Notes: generated by a model not told the origin, from the sequence alone. A stretch of DNA of 64,000 nucleotides from Paenibacillus sp. W2I17 (GCF_030815985.1 NZ_JAUSXM010000001.1:6386001-6450000), one strand, 5' to 3'; numbered from the stretch's first letter, positions 8,541-16,517 are shown. Translations and numbers: made by a program.

Positions 8541-10220
8541 TTAAGACGTATGATTAGCTTCGCTAGGGGCTGGATTGACATTCAGCAGCGACTCCAGTGC
8601 GAAGGCGAGGCGGAAGCGCAGACTCTCACTCGGATCCTTGATGTTCCTGCCGGTCAATTTTTCACATTTCTCAAGCCTGTAGATGACGGTATTGCGATGT
8701 ACGAACAGCTCTTTCGCCGTATCGACGATCTGGCAGTGATTCTCATAGAAAGAGGACAAGGTTTTCATCAGTTCGCTGCGCTCGTTTGGATCTCGGCCAG
8801 CGAAGGCCTTAAAGGTTTCTTGATGGAACTGAAGCATTTCATCATAAGGTATCATGCGCAGCAGGCGGCTTATATCCATGGTTTGATAGGAATGAGCGAA
8901 GCGGGTCTTTCTCATCTGATAGCCGGATTGAAGCGCCTTGACTGCTTCCTTATAGGATAATCCGATATCCAGTACATTCGTGTAGGGATTGCCTATGCCG
9001 AAGGATAGGCTGAGCTGCGATTCCGTATATAGGATGCTCGCGATCTGTTCAAGCTGCTGAACAACGATGTGTTCGTCCCAAGACGATTCGGCCAAAAAGA
9101 CGAGTATGCCGAACTGGTCATTCTTCGTGAACATGACGAAGGAGAGATCCAGTCTGGCGAACTCCTGTTTAATCAGCTCGTAATAAGCGTCTCGTTCCGA
9201 GATTTGTCGCTCTTCTCCAGGGGGAGTGAGGCTCTGGTTAGGCATGCTCGATAAAAATTCATCCTTTTTAGCAATGATGAGAACGGAGCTTCCTTTGGCT
9301 TGTAGCCCATATTTCTTGCCACGATGCAGCGCTTCTTGTTCAGAACGAATGAAGCCCTGAATGAGATCGGAGAAATATTCATTTTTGTAGCGGCGGGAAC
9401 GTTCCTTGACTGCTTGCTTCTTGGTTAACTCCAGACCGATCACATTGACGGCTTGTTCCAGTGCCAGAGTGGAGAGGTTAGAGTTTGCGGAATTGTCGAA
9501 TAGTGCGATCAAATAGCCTTCGTGCCGATCAGTAAAGATGGGATGTAGCTCAGCATGTCGATATTTATCGGCAGTAAGCAGGCAGATCGAGATTGCGGTA
9601 TGGAAGGAAGGGTGCTCATCTATAAATGTCAGTATGGGCGCGGCGAGAGACTGGCGATCCATCTGTTGTGCATAATGGGAGCTTGCCGTAATCTGCTTCT
9701 TCGAACCAAGCAGAAGCACAGGTGAGGATAGCAACTGAGACAGCGTATCTACGATGGAGGGTATACCTTTTCCCTGCATAACCATCGTGGAAAATTGTTT
9801 GTGAATAGATAAGGCGTAGTGGAGCTCATGGGTTTTATTCTGAAGGATGGCGCTGATCGATTGTTGAAATATTTCACCGAGTGTATTGTCTATCTCTGAC
9901 AGTTCGATGATGGGAAACCCCAGCTTATCGGCTGTCTCGAGCAGTTGCGGGGATAATTCAAGAGAGAAGCGCTGTGTCTTGACCGCAAGCGCCGCACAAC
10001 CAATCGCGTGCATATCTGTAATGAATGCAAGATGAGCATCGGGGCGGTCTTTCAGGATATAGCCGTTCGTCAGCAGCATATCTCCCGGCTTCAGGAAATG
10101 GACAATATCTGGCGCATCCATAATATTAATCGATTGCACCAAGCGATCTAGTCCACGATGTCCAGCAATAACCTTTGCTTTGGAGAGAATGGGGATAGTC
10201 AATAAATGTTGCAGATCCAT
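8541..10220 (-). CDS. PucR-family transcriptional regulator
   Basis: A 559-residue regulator. The N-terminal half is a PucR sensor domain (LLTIPILSKAKVIAG, then SINIMDAPDIVHFLKPGDML). The middle resembles a GGDEF-like or CdaR region, and the C terminus carries the HTH_30-type helix-turn-helix (TAKELFVHRNTVIYRLEKC). Relatives activate purine, ureide or sugar-diacid catabolism in response to the substrate. I start at the ATG at 10220 because GAGTGGG lies six bases ahead; the earlier ATG lacks a ribosome site. It lies upstream of and parallel to the ABC-amidase-RidA operon, separated by a terminator, and is the obvious candidate regulator. Confidence 0.88.
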   Translation of the reverse strand: MDLQHLLTIPILSKAKVIAGHRGLDRLVQSINIMDAPDIVHFLKPGDMLLTNGYILKDRPDAHLAFITDMHAIGCAALAVKTQRFSLELSPQLLETADKLGFPIIELSEIDNTLGEIFQQSISAILQNKTHELHYALSIHKQFSTMVMQGKGIPSIVDTLSQLLSSPVLLLGSKKQITASSHYAQQMDRQSLAAPILTFIDEHPSFHTAISICLLTADKYRHAELHPIFTDRHEGYLIALFDNSANSNLSTLALEQAVNVIGLELTKKQAVKERSRRYKNEYFSDLIQGFIRSEQEALHRGKKYGLQAKGSSVLIIAKKDEFLSSMPNQSLTPPGEERQISERDAYYELIKQEFARLDLSFVMFTKNDQFGILVFLAESSWDEHIVVQQLEQIASILYTESQLSLSFGIGNPYTNVLDIGLSYKEAVKALQSGYQMRKTRFAHSYQTMDISRLLRMIPYDEMLQFHQETFKAFAGRDPNERSELMKTLSSFYENHCQIVDTAKELFVHRNTVIYRLEKCEKLTGRNIKDPSESLRFRLAFALESLLNVNPAPSEANHTS

Positions 10221-10438
10221 CTTCAACCCACTCGCTTTCATAATGATATGTTATAAAATCTAACATTAAGTAAGGTGGGCGTAAAGAAGAGTTTGGATAA
10301 AGAGGCTAAAAGATAGATGTAAACAAATTTCTCATAAATATAAAAACTTTCCAATAATTCAATGCGTTATACTAAATAGATCTAAAGAAAATTTGATCAC
10401 TATTACCAATTCTATCACTAAAAAGGAGTTCTCAATCC

Positions 10439-10915
10439 ATGAAACGAAAAGGATTAGTATCGCTTTTACTTGCCAGTGTTGTTGCTGGTTCTATTTTAGT
10501 AGCATCGACTACAACTGCGGAAAGAGTCGTAGCCCAAACTCCGATGGAAGCAGCAACGGAGTACTTTCAGGCTTACATTGCTAGGGATGTAGAAGGAATG
10601 ATGTTCTATTCTAAAGATACAAATTATTTGGATGAGAAAAGTCGTGAAGAAGGATATGTGAAGGATTTTAAAACCAATCCAACTACAGGGTATGAAATTG
10701 TGAAAACCAGACAAATCAACACGGATGAAGTTCAATTTTATGTGGTTCAAAAGTATGCAGGACAAGACTACGAACAGTCACCACCACTCCCATATAAAAT
10801 TTTCAAAAGCGAAAATGGATGGAAGGTTTTAGTAGAGCCACTTGAAATCAATACATTGACAGGTGAAGTCACTAAAGGTACACCGATTCACGCTTTGCAG
10901 TATACAGATCATTAG
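10439..10915 (+). CDS. Small secreted protein, NTF2-like candidate
   Basis: A 158-residue exported protein. An N-terminal signal (MKRKGLVSLLLASVVAGSIL) leads to a cleavable AxA-like region near TTAERVVAQT. The mature part begins PMEAATEYFQAYIARDVEGM, typical of small extracytoplasmic DUF4878/NTF2-like domains that start with a helix before a cone-shaped sheet; WKVLVE near the end fits this. The site AAAAAGGAGTTC precedes the ATG. It opens an AT-rich accessory region. No specific function can be assigned. Confidence 0.65.
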   Translation: MKRKGLVSLLLASVVAGSILVASTTTAERVVAQTPMEAATEYFQAYIARDVEGMMFYSKDTNYLDEKSREEGYVKDFKTNPTTGYEIVKTRQINTDEVQFYVVQKYAGQDYEQSPPLPYKIFKSENGWKVLVEPLEINTLTGEVTKGTPIHALQYTDH

Positions 10916-11018
10916 TTATTTTATCTGGTTTCTACTAAAACAAAGGCCCAGTTGAACTAGAAGGCAAAGGATTTATGAATGCACACACATTATAGAAACG
11001 ATTGAGGAGTGACCTCCA

Positions 11019-11357
11019 ATGAAAAAATTCTTTATCAGTACGGCATTAATAATAACTGTTTCAGCAGTGACTGCTTTAAGTATTTATGCTAGTAATTATT
11101 ATGATGATGCTAAAGCGGATAATCCAAACTATCCGGACTTTGGTCCTGCAGTAAAATTATCAGAAGAGGAAATTAATAGAGCTCTAGAAAATGTCAGTGG
11201 TATAACGACATCTTTCGGAACATTTAATAGGGTACCCGAGAAAGACGCCTTCATTTCCGAGAAGGAAACGGTGGATAACTTAGATCATTTAACTGCTGAT
11301 ACCAAACAGATTTTTTCTCACGGTAATTACTTTGTGAAAAGCGATTCCGAGGAATAA
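11019..11357 (+). CDS. Small secreted hypothetical protein
   Basis: A 112-residue protein with an N-terminal export signal (MKKFFISTALIITVSAVTAL) and a short acidic mature domain (YPDFGPAVKLSEEEINRALE). GAGGAGTGACC is upstream of the ATG. No catalytic or binding motif is evident and I do not recognise the family. It is AT-rich like its neighbours, and a degenerate copy of the array repeat (TTGAACTA..GGCA..GGAT at about 10952-10974) precedes it, so it may be part of the cassette-like array. Confidence 0.5.
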   Translation: MKKFFISTALIITVSAVTALSIYASNYYDDAKADNPNYPDFGPAVKLSEEEINRALENVSGITTSFGTFNRVPEKDAFISEKETVDNLDHLTADTKQIFSHGNYFVKSDSEE

Positions 11358-11481
11358 ATTTATCAGAAATTAAGATCGGAAAGGCGGTGTGGCAATGCCA
11401 GCGACCTGGACATTTAGTGCAAACAAGAATAGACGTGCTCCCTTTTGAGAAATAATCTTAGACAAGGGGGATATTTGTATA

Positions 11482-12126
11482 ATGAAAATTTCAGACCGAC
11501 TATTAAGAGAATATCTAGATCACGTTTATTGGATATGTGGAGGCCCTTGCGGCGGAAAGAGCACGATGACTAATTTACTTTCTTCAAAATGGGAACTGAA
11601 TTATTATTCCTCCGATGACCACACTTTCGATTATCAAAAAAAGGCTAATCCGCAGGATCATCCAGCAATTTTACGACACTTCATTGATTGGGAATGGTTC
11701 TTTTTAGGGCGTGGGAACGATAGAAGTCACTGGTTAAATTCAGTGTTTGATGAAAGCGTTGAGTTTATTATTTTGGATTTGTTACAGATGGGGAAAGAGA
11801 AGCCAATCGTAGTAGATACTTTTATGGAACCTGCTTATCTAAGGGAGATTGTTGACCCCAACCGAATTGTTTATATGTTTGCAGAAGATGACCTAATTCG
11901 AGCGGAGTATCTGGATCGAGATCATCTGAGAGGCATGGAGGATGTGTTCCCTAATTTATCAGATCCACAACGTGCACGGGACGAAACATTAAACACGGTG
12001 GTTCGAGCATCGAATCATTACCTGCAACAAGCAGAGCAGTATCAATTAAAATGGTTCATGAGAACATCTCAGTCCAATAAAGATCAGATGTTATTGGAAG
12101 TTGAAAAGCATTTCGGTTTTCGATGA
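11482..12126 (+). CDS. P-loop nucleotide kinase-like protein
   Basis: A 214-residue protein with an N-terminal Walker A (ICGGPCGGKSTMTNLL) after a short strand, an acidic patch SSDDHTFDY where kinases bind the phosphoryl acceptor, and a later hydrophobic strand ending in Asp (KPIVVDTFMEP). The architecture matches small AAA/zeta-like kinases. The acceptor is unknown. AAGGGGG precedes the ATG. The stop lies about 40 bases before the first full copy of the array repeat. It could be a resistance-type or metabolite kinase; nothing in the sequence decides. Confidence 0.65.
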   Translation: MKISDRLLREYLDHVYWICGGPCGGKSTMTNLLSSKWELNYYSSDDHTFDYQKKANPQDHPAILRHFIDWEWFFLGRGNDRSHWLNSVFDESVEFIILDLLQMGKEKPIVVDTFMEPAYLREIVDPNRIVYMFAEDDLIRAEYLDRDHLRGMEDVFPNLSDPQRARDETLNTVVRASNHYLQQAEQYQLKWFMRTSQSNKDQMLLEVEKHFGFR

Positions 12127-12164
12127 CTGAAGTGTCAAATACTGTCGGTCGTCATTTGTTTATA

Positions 12165-12252
12165 CTAAAAGTATACGGTACTCAATAAACCCCAGAAAGT
12201 AGTCGATCAACCTGATCGGCTACTTTTGTTCAGTAACGGGCAGGTAACTCAA
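12165..12252 (+). repeat. Array repeat R1 (left element, hairpin, right element)
   Basis: First copy of the two-part repeat. A degenerate left part ends in ACTCAATAAA, followed by a terminator-like hairpin (AAAGTAG.CGATC paired with GATCG.CTACTTT, 12196-12227) and the right part TAACGGGCAGGTAACTCAAT (12234-12253). It lies after the P-loop kinase gene and before the frameshifted lipoprotein gene. Confidence 0.7.
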
Positions 12253-12361
12253 TGCCATCTTGTGAATTATAGGTGTAACTTTTATTGATTGATAGCGTTG
12301 TTCATAACGAGGAACTTCTATAGGTTTTTAGAATAACTAAAAGAATACGAGGAATGAAGTA

Positions 12362-12875
12362 ATGAAGAAAAAGAGACTTTTTTTTACTGTCGTAGCATTA
12401 GCTTTAACAACAGCGACCGTAACTGCCTGTGATTCAACAAGTCCAACTCAAGAGAATATGTCTACTCCAAAAACTGGTGTATTATCAAGAAAGTCCGAAA
12501 AGTACAACACTTTCTAAGTCTTTAAGCGAACAAGAGAGCAAACCGTCCCACTATATTGCTTCTGGAGGCGCAACACTACAGCAACCCTTTTCCGTAAATC
12601 CGGAATTTATACATATAAAACTGCTTATGAAAAACAATAGTAGCCATGAAGTCAATATTAGTTTAACGCACTTAGATACTAGTAAATTGTATTTCGCTAG
12701 AACGATTGCTCCCGGGGAATCTTTAGATTGGATAAATAGTAAAGAAGGTTTCACACAGGGTATGAGTACTGGAGACTACTTGCTTCAATGGAGTGGTGGC
12801 GGTTATCGCGTTGAAGGGGAACTATGGGGATCAGCTGGTGCAGACCCGGACGATACTGTTCATCTATCTTATTGA
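12362..12875 (+). pseudogene. Lipoprotein gene broken by a frameshift
   Basis: An ATG at 12362 begins a clear lipoprotein signal (MKKKRLFFTVVALALTTATV, then TACDS with the lipidated Cys), but that frame stops at about 12517. From about 12480 the next frame carries the rest: SEQESKPSHYIASGGATL, MKNNSSHEVNISLTHLDTSK and YLLQWSGGGYRVEGELW, ending at 12875. Joining the two needs a skip of one base near 12480-12510. The combined product of about 170 residues would be a cell-surface lipoprotein of unknown function. Either the gene is broken or one base is wrong in the sequence. Its TGA is the TGA of TTGAAC in repeat R2. Confidence 0.7.
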
Positions 12876-12896
12876 ACTAACGGGCAGGTTAGTGTG
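12872..12896 (+). repeat. Array repeat R2 (right-type element)
   Basis: TTGAACTAACGGGCAGGTTA followed by GTGTG. The preceding coding frame uses the TGA inside the repeat as its stop codon, so gene end and repeat are fused. The CTAAC...GTTAG inverted core is perfect. Confidence 0.75.
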
Positions 12897-12960
12897 AGGA
12901 CAATGGAATAACATACTATCTCATATAGAATACTTTATCTTTAAAAGGGAGGGGAACACA

Positions 12961-13494
12961 TTGCATAATATGATGAATAAGAGACAATTTATTGAGATGA
13001 CAGTTAAAGAACAACATTCTGTAGTATTTAAAGTTAATAATCGAGATGAATTTTTCCGTGGTGTTGCTAAAGGATTAAAGGAAGGCTACCTAGTTGTTGA
13101 AACAGAAGAAGGTAAAAACTTTAAATTTAATATGGATGACATCATTGAGATTTATGCTATCAAGTCTTCATCTCCAAAGCATAGTGCTATCCAATCCCAC
13201 AGTTTTATGAAAGATAGCAAGGATGACCTTGAAAACCTTGTACTCCAGTTTGAAAGTTTAAATGACGATGTAAAGAAACAAATTACCTCTTCTTTATCAA
13301 AAGTGCTTAGTAAGCAAGTGATCATTTCGAAAATGGATATAACTTCATACAATGTATCTGAAATTGAAATGATTACTAAAACGATAAATGGATATCTACT
13401 CACTATTAAAACACTGGATATTCATTCCGAATTTTTCGAATCATACAACCAAAAGACTTGTTTTGGGAAAGGGCTAGATCACAATCGAGAATAG
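12961..13494 (+). CDS. Hypothetical cytoplasmic protein in the array
   Basis: A 177-residue protein starting at TTG with a strong ribosome site (GGGAGGGG, seven bases ahead). No signal or membrane helix. The N-terminal half (VVFKVNNRDEFFRGVAKGLK, then EGYLVVETEEGKNFKF) looks like a small beta barrel of the Sm or WYL-like size range. The second half is helical and charged. I do not recognise a family. It lies between repeats R2 and R3 together with the small membrane gene downstream. Confidence 0.55.
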   Translation: MHNMMNKRQFIEMTVKEQHSVVFKVNNRDEFFRGVAKGLKEGYLVVETEEGKNFKFNMDDIIEIYAIKSSSPKHSAIQSHSFMKDSKDDLENLVLQFESLNDDVKKQITSSLSKVLSKQVIISKMDITSYNVSEIEMITKTINGYLLTIKTLDIHSEFFESYNQKTCFGKGLDHNRE

Positions 13495-13567
13495 CCTAAG
13501 GGAGGAAAAATTATAAATGCTAAAATAGCAGGTCGGGAACTGTCAAAAATCCCTGGGAGGTGAGTAT

Positions 13568-13771
13568 GTGAAAGAAGGAATTAAAAATGTTCTGTTAGGT
13601 ACTGTAGTTTTTGTTGTTGGCTTTTCCATTATTCTGCTTCTTACAAGCTCCGATATTGAAGCTGAACTTACATATTATGCTGCCATAGCATATGCTCTTT
13701 TATACTTAGCCAGTGTTATATCTGTTTGCACTGCGGTACTCCTGAAAAAGATGACTCAATTAAAAAAGTGA
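13568..13771 (+). CDS. Two-helix membrane protein in the array
   Basis: A 67-residue protein starting at GTG, with GGGAGGTGAG just upstream. It has two hydrophobic helices (VLLGTVVFVVGFSIILLL and YYAAIAYALLYLASVISVC) and a basic tail (KKMTQLKK). Its stop lies nine bases before repeat R3. Function unknown. Confidence 0.6.
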   Translation: MKEGIKNVLLGTVVFVVGFSIILLLTSSDIEAELTYYAAIAYALLYLASVISVCTAVLLKKMTQLKK

Positions 13772-13779
13772 AATTACTC

Positions 13780-13869
13780 TTAAGCTAGCGGGAAACGTTA
13801 GCTCAATAAGAGCAGCCGATCATTTTGATTGGCTGCTTTTATTGAGCTAACAAATGGCATTTGGCTAGG
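13780..13869 (+). repeat. Array repeat R3 (complete unit)
   Basis: The complete architecture is visible. The left element is GCTAGCGGGAAACGTTAGCT. A hairpin AGCAGCC.GATCA / TGATT.GGCTGCT with TTTT (13811-13840) follows, then a right element TTGAGCTAAC...GGCA...GGCTAG. The hairpin can act as a terminator for the small membrane gene. The GNAT gene after it is on the opposite strand. Confidence 0.8.
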
Positions 13870-13911
13870 AAAATATCAGGGTGCTTCTTTTACTTTCTTT
13901 TGTGCAAACAT

Positions 13912-14517
13912 CTATCTTGTGTTTTCTGGCGAGTATTTAATATGGATCATATGTTCAAGAGTGCTTTTTACCTCAGGCCAGTCGTTATCCGTAATGCTAT
14001 AAAAAACATTGTCATGAAATCTACCTTGAGTATCCCGCCTATGTTTCCTAAATATGCCTTCTTTAGTTGCCCCAATCCGTTCTATCGCTCGCTGTGACCT
14101 TATGTTATAGCCGCTGATGGAAAATTGCACGCGGACTAGCGCTAATTGTTCGAAGCAATAATTTAACAGTAAAAACTTACATTCCGTATTTACACCTGTA
14201 CGCCAGTAAGTTGGTGTTAGCCATGTCCAGCCGATTTCCGCATTTTGATTGATCATATCAATATCTCCGATTCTTGTGGTTCCAATAATTTTTTCTGACA
14301 TGAGTTCGACGATGCCGAAAGGGAGTTGGGTGCCATAAAGCTGGTTTTGTATGGCTTGTTCGATTAAATGCTTAATATCATCATATGTTGCATTTTTTCT
14401 CCAAGTAAATTCCCATATGTTTGGATTCATCAGAGTTTCAAGTAAATCTTCTTTATGTTTAGATTCTAGGGGTAAGAGTTTTATTGTCTTGCCTATTAAA
14501 GTAACATTTTGATTCAT
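13912..14517 (-). CDS. GNAT acetyltransferase (RimJ/RimL-like)
   Basis: A protein of about 201 residues of the GNAT fold, which transfers an acetyl group from acetyl-CoA to an amine. Visible: IKLLPLESKHKEDLLETL at the start, the central strand IIGTTRIGDID, EIGWTWLTPTYWRTGVNTE over the CoA-binding turn, and RAIERIGATKEGIFRKHRR. The usual Q/R-x-x-G-x-G/A is weakly kept. I chose the ATG at 14517 with GGAGGTG ten bases upstream over an earlier in-frame ATG. It is the only gene of the first array on the minus strand, lying between R3 and R4. Confidence 0.85.
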   Translation of the reverse strand: MNQNVTLIGKTIKLLPLESKHKEDLLETLMNPNIWEFTWRKNATYDDIKHLIEQAIQNQLYGTQLPFGIVELMSEKIIGTTRIGDIDMINQNAEIGWTWLTPTYWRTGVNTECKFLLLNYCFEQLALVRVQFSISGYNIRSQRAIERIGATKEGIFRKHRRDTQGRFHDNVFYSITDNDWPEVKSTLEHMIHIKYSPENTR

Positions 14518-14665
14518 CTCATTTACACCTCCGATTCCGTTGTGATTCATTATCTTATTACGTTGTGGGATTAGTATATATTTATTGGTATCGACGTTGA
14601 ATGCATTAACCGTTGAATTATTGTACTTTCATGCATCACAAATTCCATACAAGTGTTCTATTAAG

Positions 14666-14691
14666 TTCAACTAACGGCAAGTTAGTTCAAT
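14666..14691 (+). repeat. Array repeat R4
   Basis: TTCAACTAACGGCAAGTTAG followed by TTCAATC, with the core CTAAC-ggcaa-GTTAG a perfect inverted repeat. It separates the GNAT gene (minus) from the Nudix gene (plus). Confidence 0.7.
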
Positions 14692-14787
14692 CATGTCGAC
14701 AGTATCTTTTAGAAATTCACAAAGGCAGGAAAGTATGAGAAGTATGTGGAATAAATATACAAATTTATCTTATTTGGAGGTTGTAAA

Positions 14788-15276
14788 ATGACGTTCCCGA
14801 CACATATTGTATCTGCAGGTGGAATTGTAGAGGATGGAACTGGAAATATCCTTTTAGTAAAAGCCCATGACGATGGTTGGGTGTATCCTGGTGGGATAAC
14901 TGAAGTAGGAGAAAACCTGATTGATGGTGTCATGCGTGAAATCAAAGAGGAAAGTGGAATAGACGCCACGGTTAGCTATTTGATTAGTGTTATTTCGAAT
15001 ACAGCCATCCATAAGTGGTATGACGGTGTGACTGATGTCCCTACGAAGGTCATGTTTGATTTCGTGTGTAAAGCTGTGGGTGGAGAGTTAGCTACTTCTA
15101 ATGAAACGAGCGAATGCAGGTGGGTTCCAAAGGAAAATGTTCTGGATTTGATTACTTTACCTGGAATCCGCATGCGTTATGAAGCTTATTTGAACTTTAA
15201 CGGCTCTGTGAATTATATGGAGTATGTCACTGCGTCAACGACAGAATTTAATGTCAAGCTTCAAAGAAGTGTTTAG
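14788..15276 (+). CDS. Nudix hydrolase
   Basis: A 162-residue Nudix hydrolase, which cleaves a nucleoside diphosphate linked to another moiety. The Nudix box is intact (GGITEVGENLIDGVMREIKE, then ESGI), giving the metal-binding REIKEE glutamates. The preceding strand is ILLVKAHDDGWVYPGG. TTGGAGG lies ahead of the ATG. The substrate is not predictable. The stop is 19 bases before repeat R5. A second, broken Nudix gene lies 650 bases downstream but is not a close copy. Confidence 0.9.
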   Translation: MTFPTHIVSAGGIVEDGTGNILLVKAHDDGWVYPGGITEVGENLIDGVMREIKEESGIDATVSYLISVISNTAIHKWYDGVTDVPTKVMFDFVCKAVGGELATSNETSECRWVPKENVLDLITLPGIRMRYEAYLNFNGSVNYMEYVTASTTEFNVKLQRSV

Positions 15277-15295
15277 TTGTACGAGGGATCGTGTA

Positions 15296-15322
15296 TTGAT
15301 CTAACGGGCAGTATAGTGGCAA
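15296..15322 (+). repeat. Array repeat R5 (right-type element)
   Basis: TTGATCTAACGGGCAGTATA followed by GTGGCAAGG, a right-type element just after the Nudix stop codon. The 160 bases after it hold no gene I can support. Confidence 0.65.
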
Positions 15323-15484
15323 GGTAGCTCTTTGATACTGCTCATCGTAAATCATTCTATAACTTATTGAAATTGCTTGTAGATTTAATATTGACGGTAA
15401 TTGCATTTAGCCTCAAGTAATGTGTGGAATCATAAAACTTATATTCAGTCGGCTTGTGAAATTTCATATTTCCATTCCATTAGG

Positions 15485-15515
15485 ACACTAAAGCATTTAT
15501 TGCTTTAGTGTTTTT
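15485..15515 (+). terminator. Rho-independent terminator
   Basis: ACACTAAAGCA (15485-15495) pairs with TGCTTTAGTGT (15501-15511), followed by TTTTT. It lies directly upstream of the pyrH fragment, so that fragment is probably not transcribed from upstream. Confidence 0.8.
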
Positions 15516-15520
15516 ATTAA

Positions 15521-15679
15521 TTGCCAAGGTATAAAAGAATTCTCGTTAAACTAAGTAGCGGAGCAGTCGCCGGAAACTCTGAATTTGGTTTTGAGTCGGA
15601 AAGATTGGACCAGATCGCTGATGAAATTATGTCAATAGTAAACTTAGGAGTTGAAGTATCATTAGTTATTGGTAAATGA
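15521..15679 (+). pseudogene. Truncated pyrH (UMP kinase) N-terminal fragment
   Basis: A 52-codon reading beginning TTG (PRYKRILVKLSSGAVAG) and ending SLVIGK then TGA. It matches the start of UMP kinase: the first strand KRILVKLSSGA with its nucleotide-binding Lys and SSG, and the segment up to VSLVIG where the intact enzyme continues GGGN. Everything after that strand is missing, so no active kinase can be made. No ribosome site is evident and a terminator sits right in front. It reads as a partial duplicate or a remnant of an incoming segment in the array. Confidence 0.7.
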
Positions 15680-15693
15680 GCAAAATTATAGAC

Positions 15694-15723
15694 TTGACTC
15701 TAAAGTACTATAGTGGGTATTAT
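15694..15723 (+). promoter_or_regulatory. Promoter with a MerR-like dyad
   Basis: TTGACT (15694-15699), 18 bases, then TATTAT (15718-15723). The spacer holds the near-palindrome CTAAAGTACTATAG, the layout of MerR-family operators between -35 and -10. No MerR gene is in the window. Confidence 0.45.
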
Positions 15724-15754
15724 TTCCATATATTGATGATTAGGAGAATGGCCG

Positions 15755-15802
15755 ATGTTAATTCAAGAATTAAAACAATCTCACCATCATGAAAAGCGTT
15801 AA
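15755..15802 (+). CDS. Possible 15-residue leader peptide with three His codons
   Basis: After the promoter, AGGAGAATGGCCG precedes ATG and a 15-codon reading, MLIQELKQSHHHEKR, ending TAA at 15802. Two GC-rich hairpins follow, the second a terminator, and then a Nudix gene. This is the arrangement of a transcription attenuator, with three consecutive His codons near the end. Firmicutes mostly control his genes otherwise and the downstream gene is not a his gene, so this may be coincidence or the stub of a displaced gene. Confidence 0.3.
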   Translation: MLIQELKQSHHHEKR

Positions 15803-15865
15803 TCCATTCCTAAAAAATTTGGGGTGGGTTAACGCTATTCGCGCTCCCCATCCTGTGATATATGA

Positions 15866-15900
15866 ACGCGCAGGACTTAGGTCTAGCGCGTGTTTTTTTT
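15866..15900 (+). terminator. Terminator or attenuator hairpin
   Basis: ACGCGC (15866-15871) pairs with GCGCGT (15886-15891), with an inner GAC/GTC pair, followed by GTTTTTTTT. A further G-rich/C-rich hairpin (GGGGTGGG with CTCCCCATCC, about 15820-15852) lies just before it. It stands between the short leader reading and the Nudix pseudogene. Confidence 0.75.
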
Positions 15901-15932
15901 ATTTTTGTTACAAAAGAAATGGAGGAGTAAAA

Positions 15933-16403
15933 ATGGCAATCATGACAGATTCAAGAGGTAACATTTTTTTGGAATTTATTCGTATCGAGTACGATAAGGT
16001 CATTACAAGCACACTGGATGCTCCACTAACACATGCTCTAATTGTGGTGAAGTGCCAAGGAAAGTATCTATTCATGCATAATAAGTGGAGAAACAACTAG
16101 GAACTTCCAGGTGGTATTATTGAAGCTGGAGAGAATGCTCAACAATGTGTAATTAGAGAATTGTTTGAGGAAACCAATCAAAATATGGATACGGCTGAAT
16201 TCAAAGGGCTAATGAAGTTTAGACTCCAGCCAAGTTTTCATGGACCTGAACGGACGGAGTATGGAGCTCTGTTCATGGGTGAATTGTGCCAACTTGATGA
16301 TTTTGTTGAAAACGATGAAGCTTCTTCAATTATCCTTTGGGATGGTACATCGGAGATTGGTGATATCGCAGAAATAGATAGGAAGTTAATTGAATTCGTG
16401 TGA
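15933..16403 (+). pseudogene. Nudix hydrolase gene interrupted by an in-frame TAG
   Basis: The gene starts at ATG 15933 behind GGAGGAG and runs 157 codons in one frame to TGA at 16403, except for TAG at 16098-16100. Around it the sequence reads LFMHNKWRNN-stop-ELPGGIIEAGENAQQ, then CVIRELFEETNQ. The Nudix box follows straight after the stop, and homologues usually have Trp or another residue before ELPGG, so TGG to TAG is the simplest change. The truncated product would lack the whole catalytic box. Either a dead gene or a read-through candidate. It lies between R5 and R6. Confidence 0.8.
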
Positions 16404-16410
16404 TACAGGA

Positions 16411-16437
16411 TTGAACTAACAGTAAACGATAGTTCAG
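16411..16437 (+). repeat. Array repeat R6 (left-type element)
   Basis: TTGAACTAACAGTAAACGAT followed by AGTTCA, a left-type element with TGAACTA/TAGTTCA arms, eight bases after the stop codon of the Nudix pseudogene. Confidence 0.7.
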
Positions 16438-16517
16438 GGAAATCAAGGAACAAATTGAGCAACCCTTTCTATGTATCATTCGTTAGAGTATGAGAGAGGT
16501 GATATGAAATTATTAAA

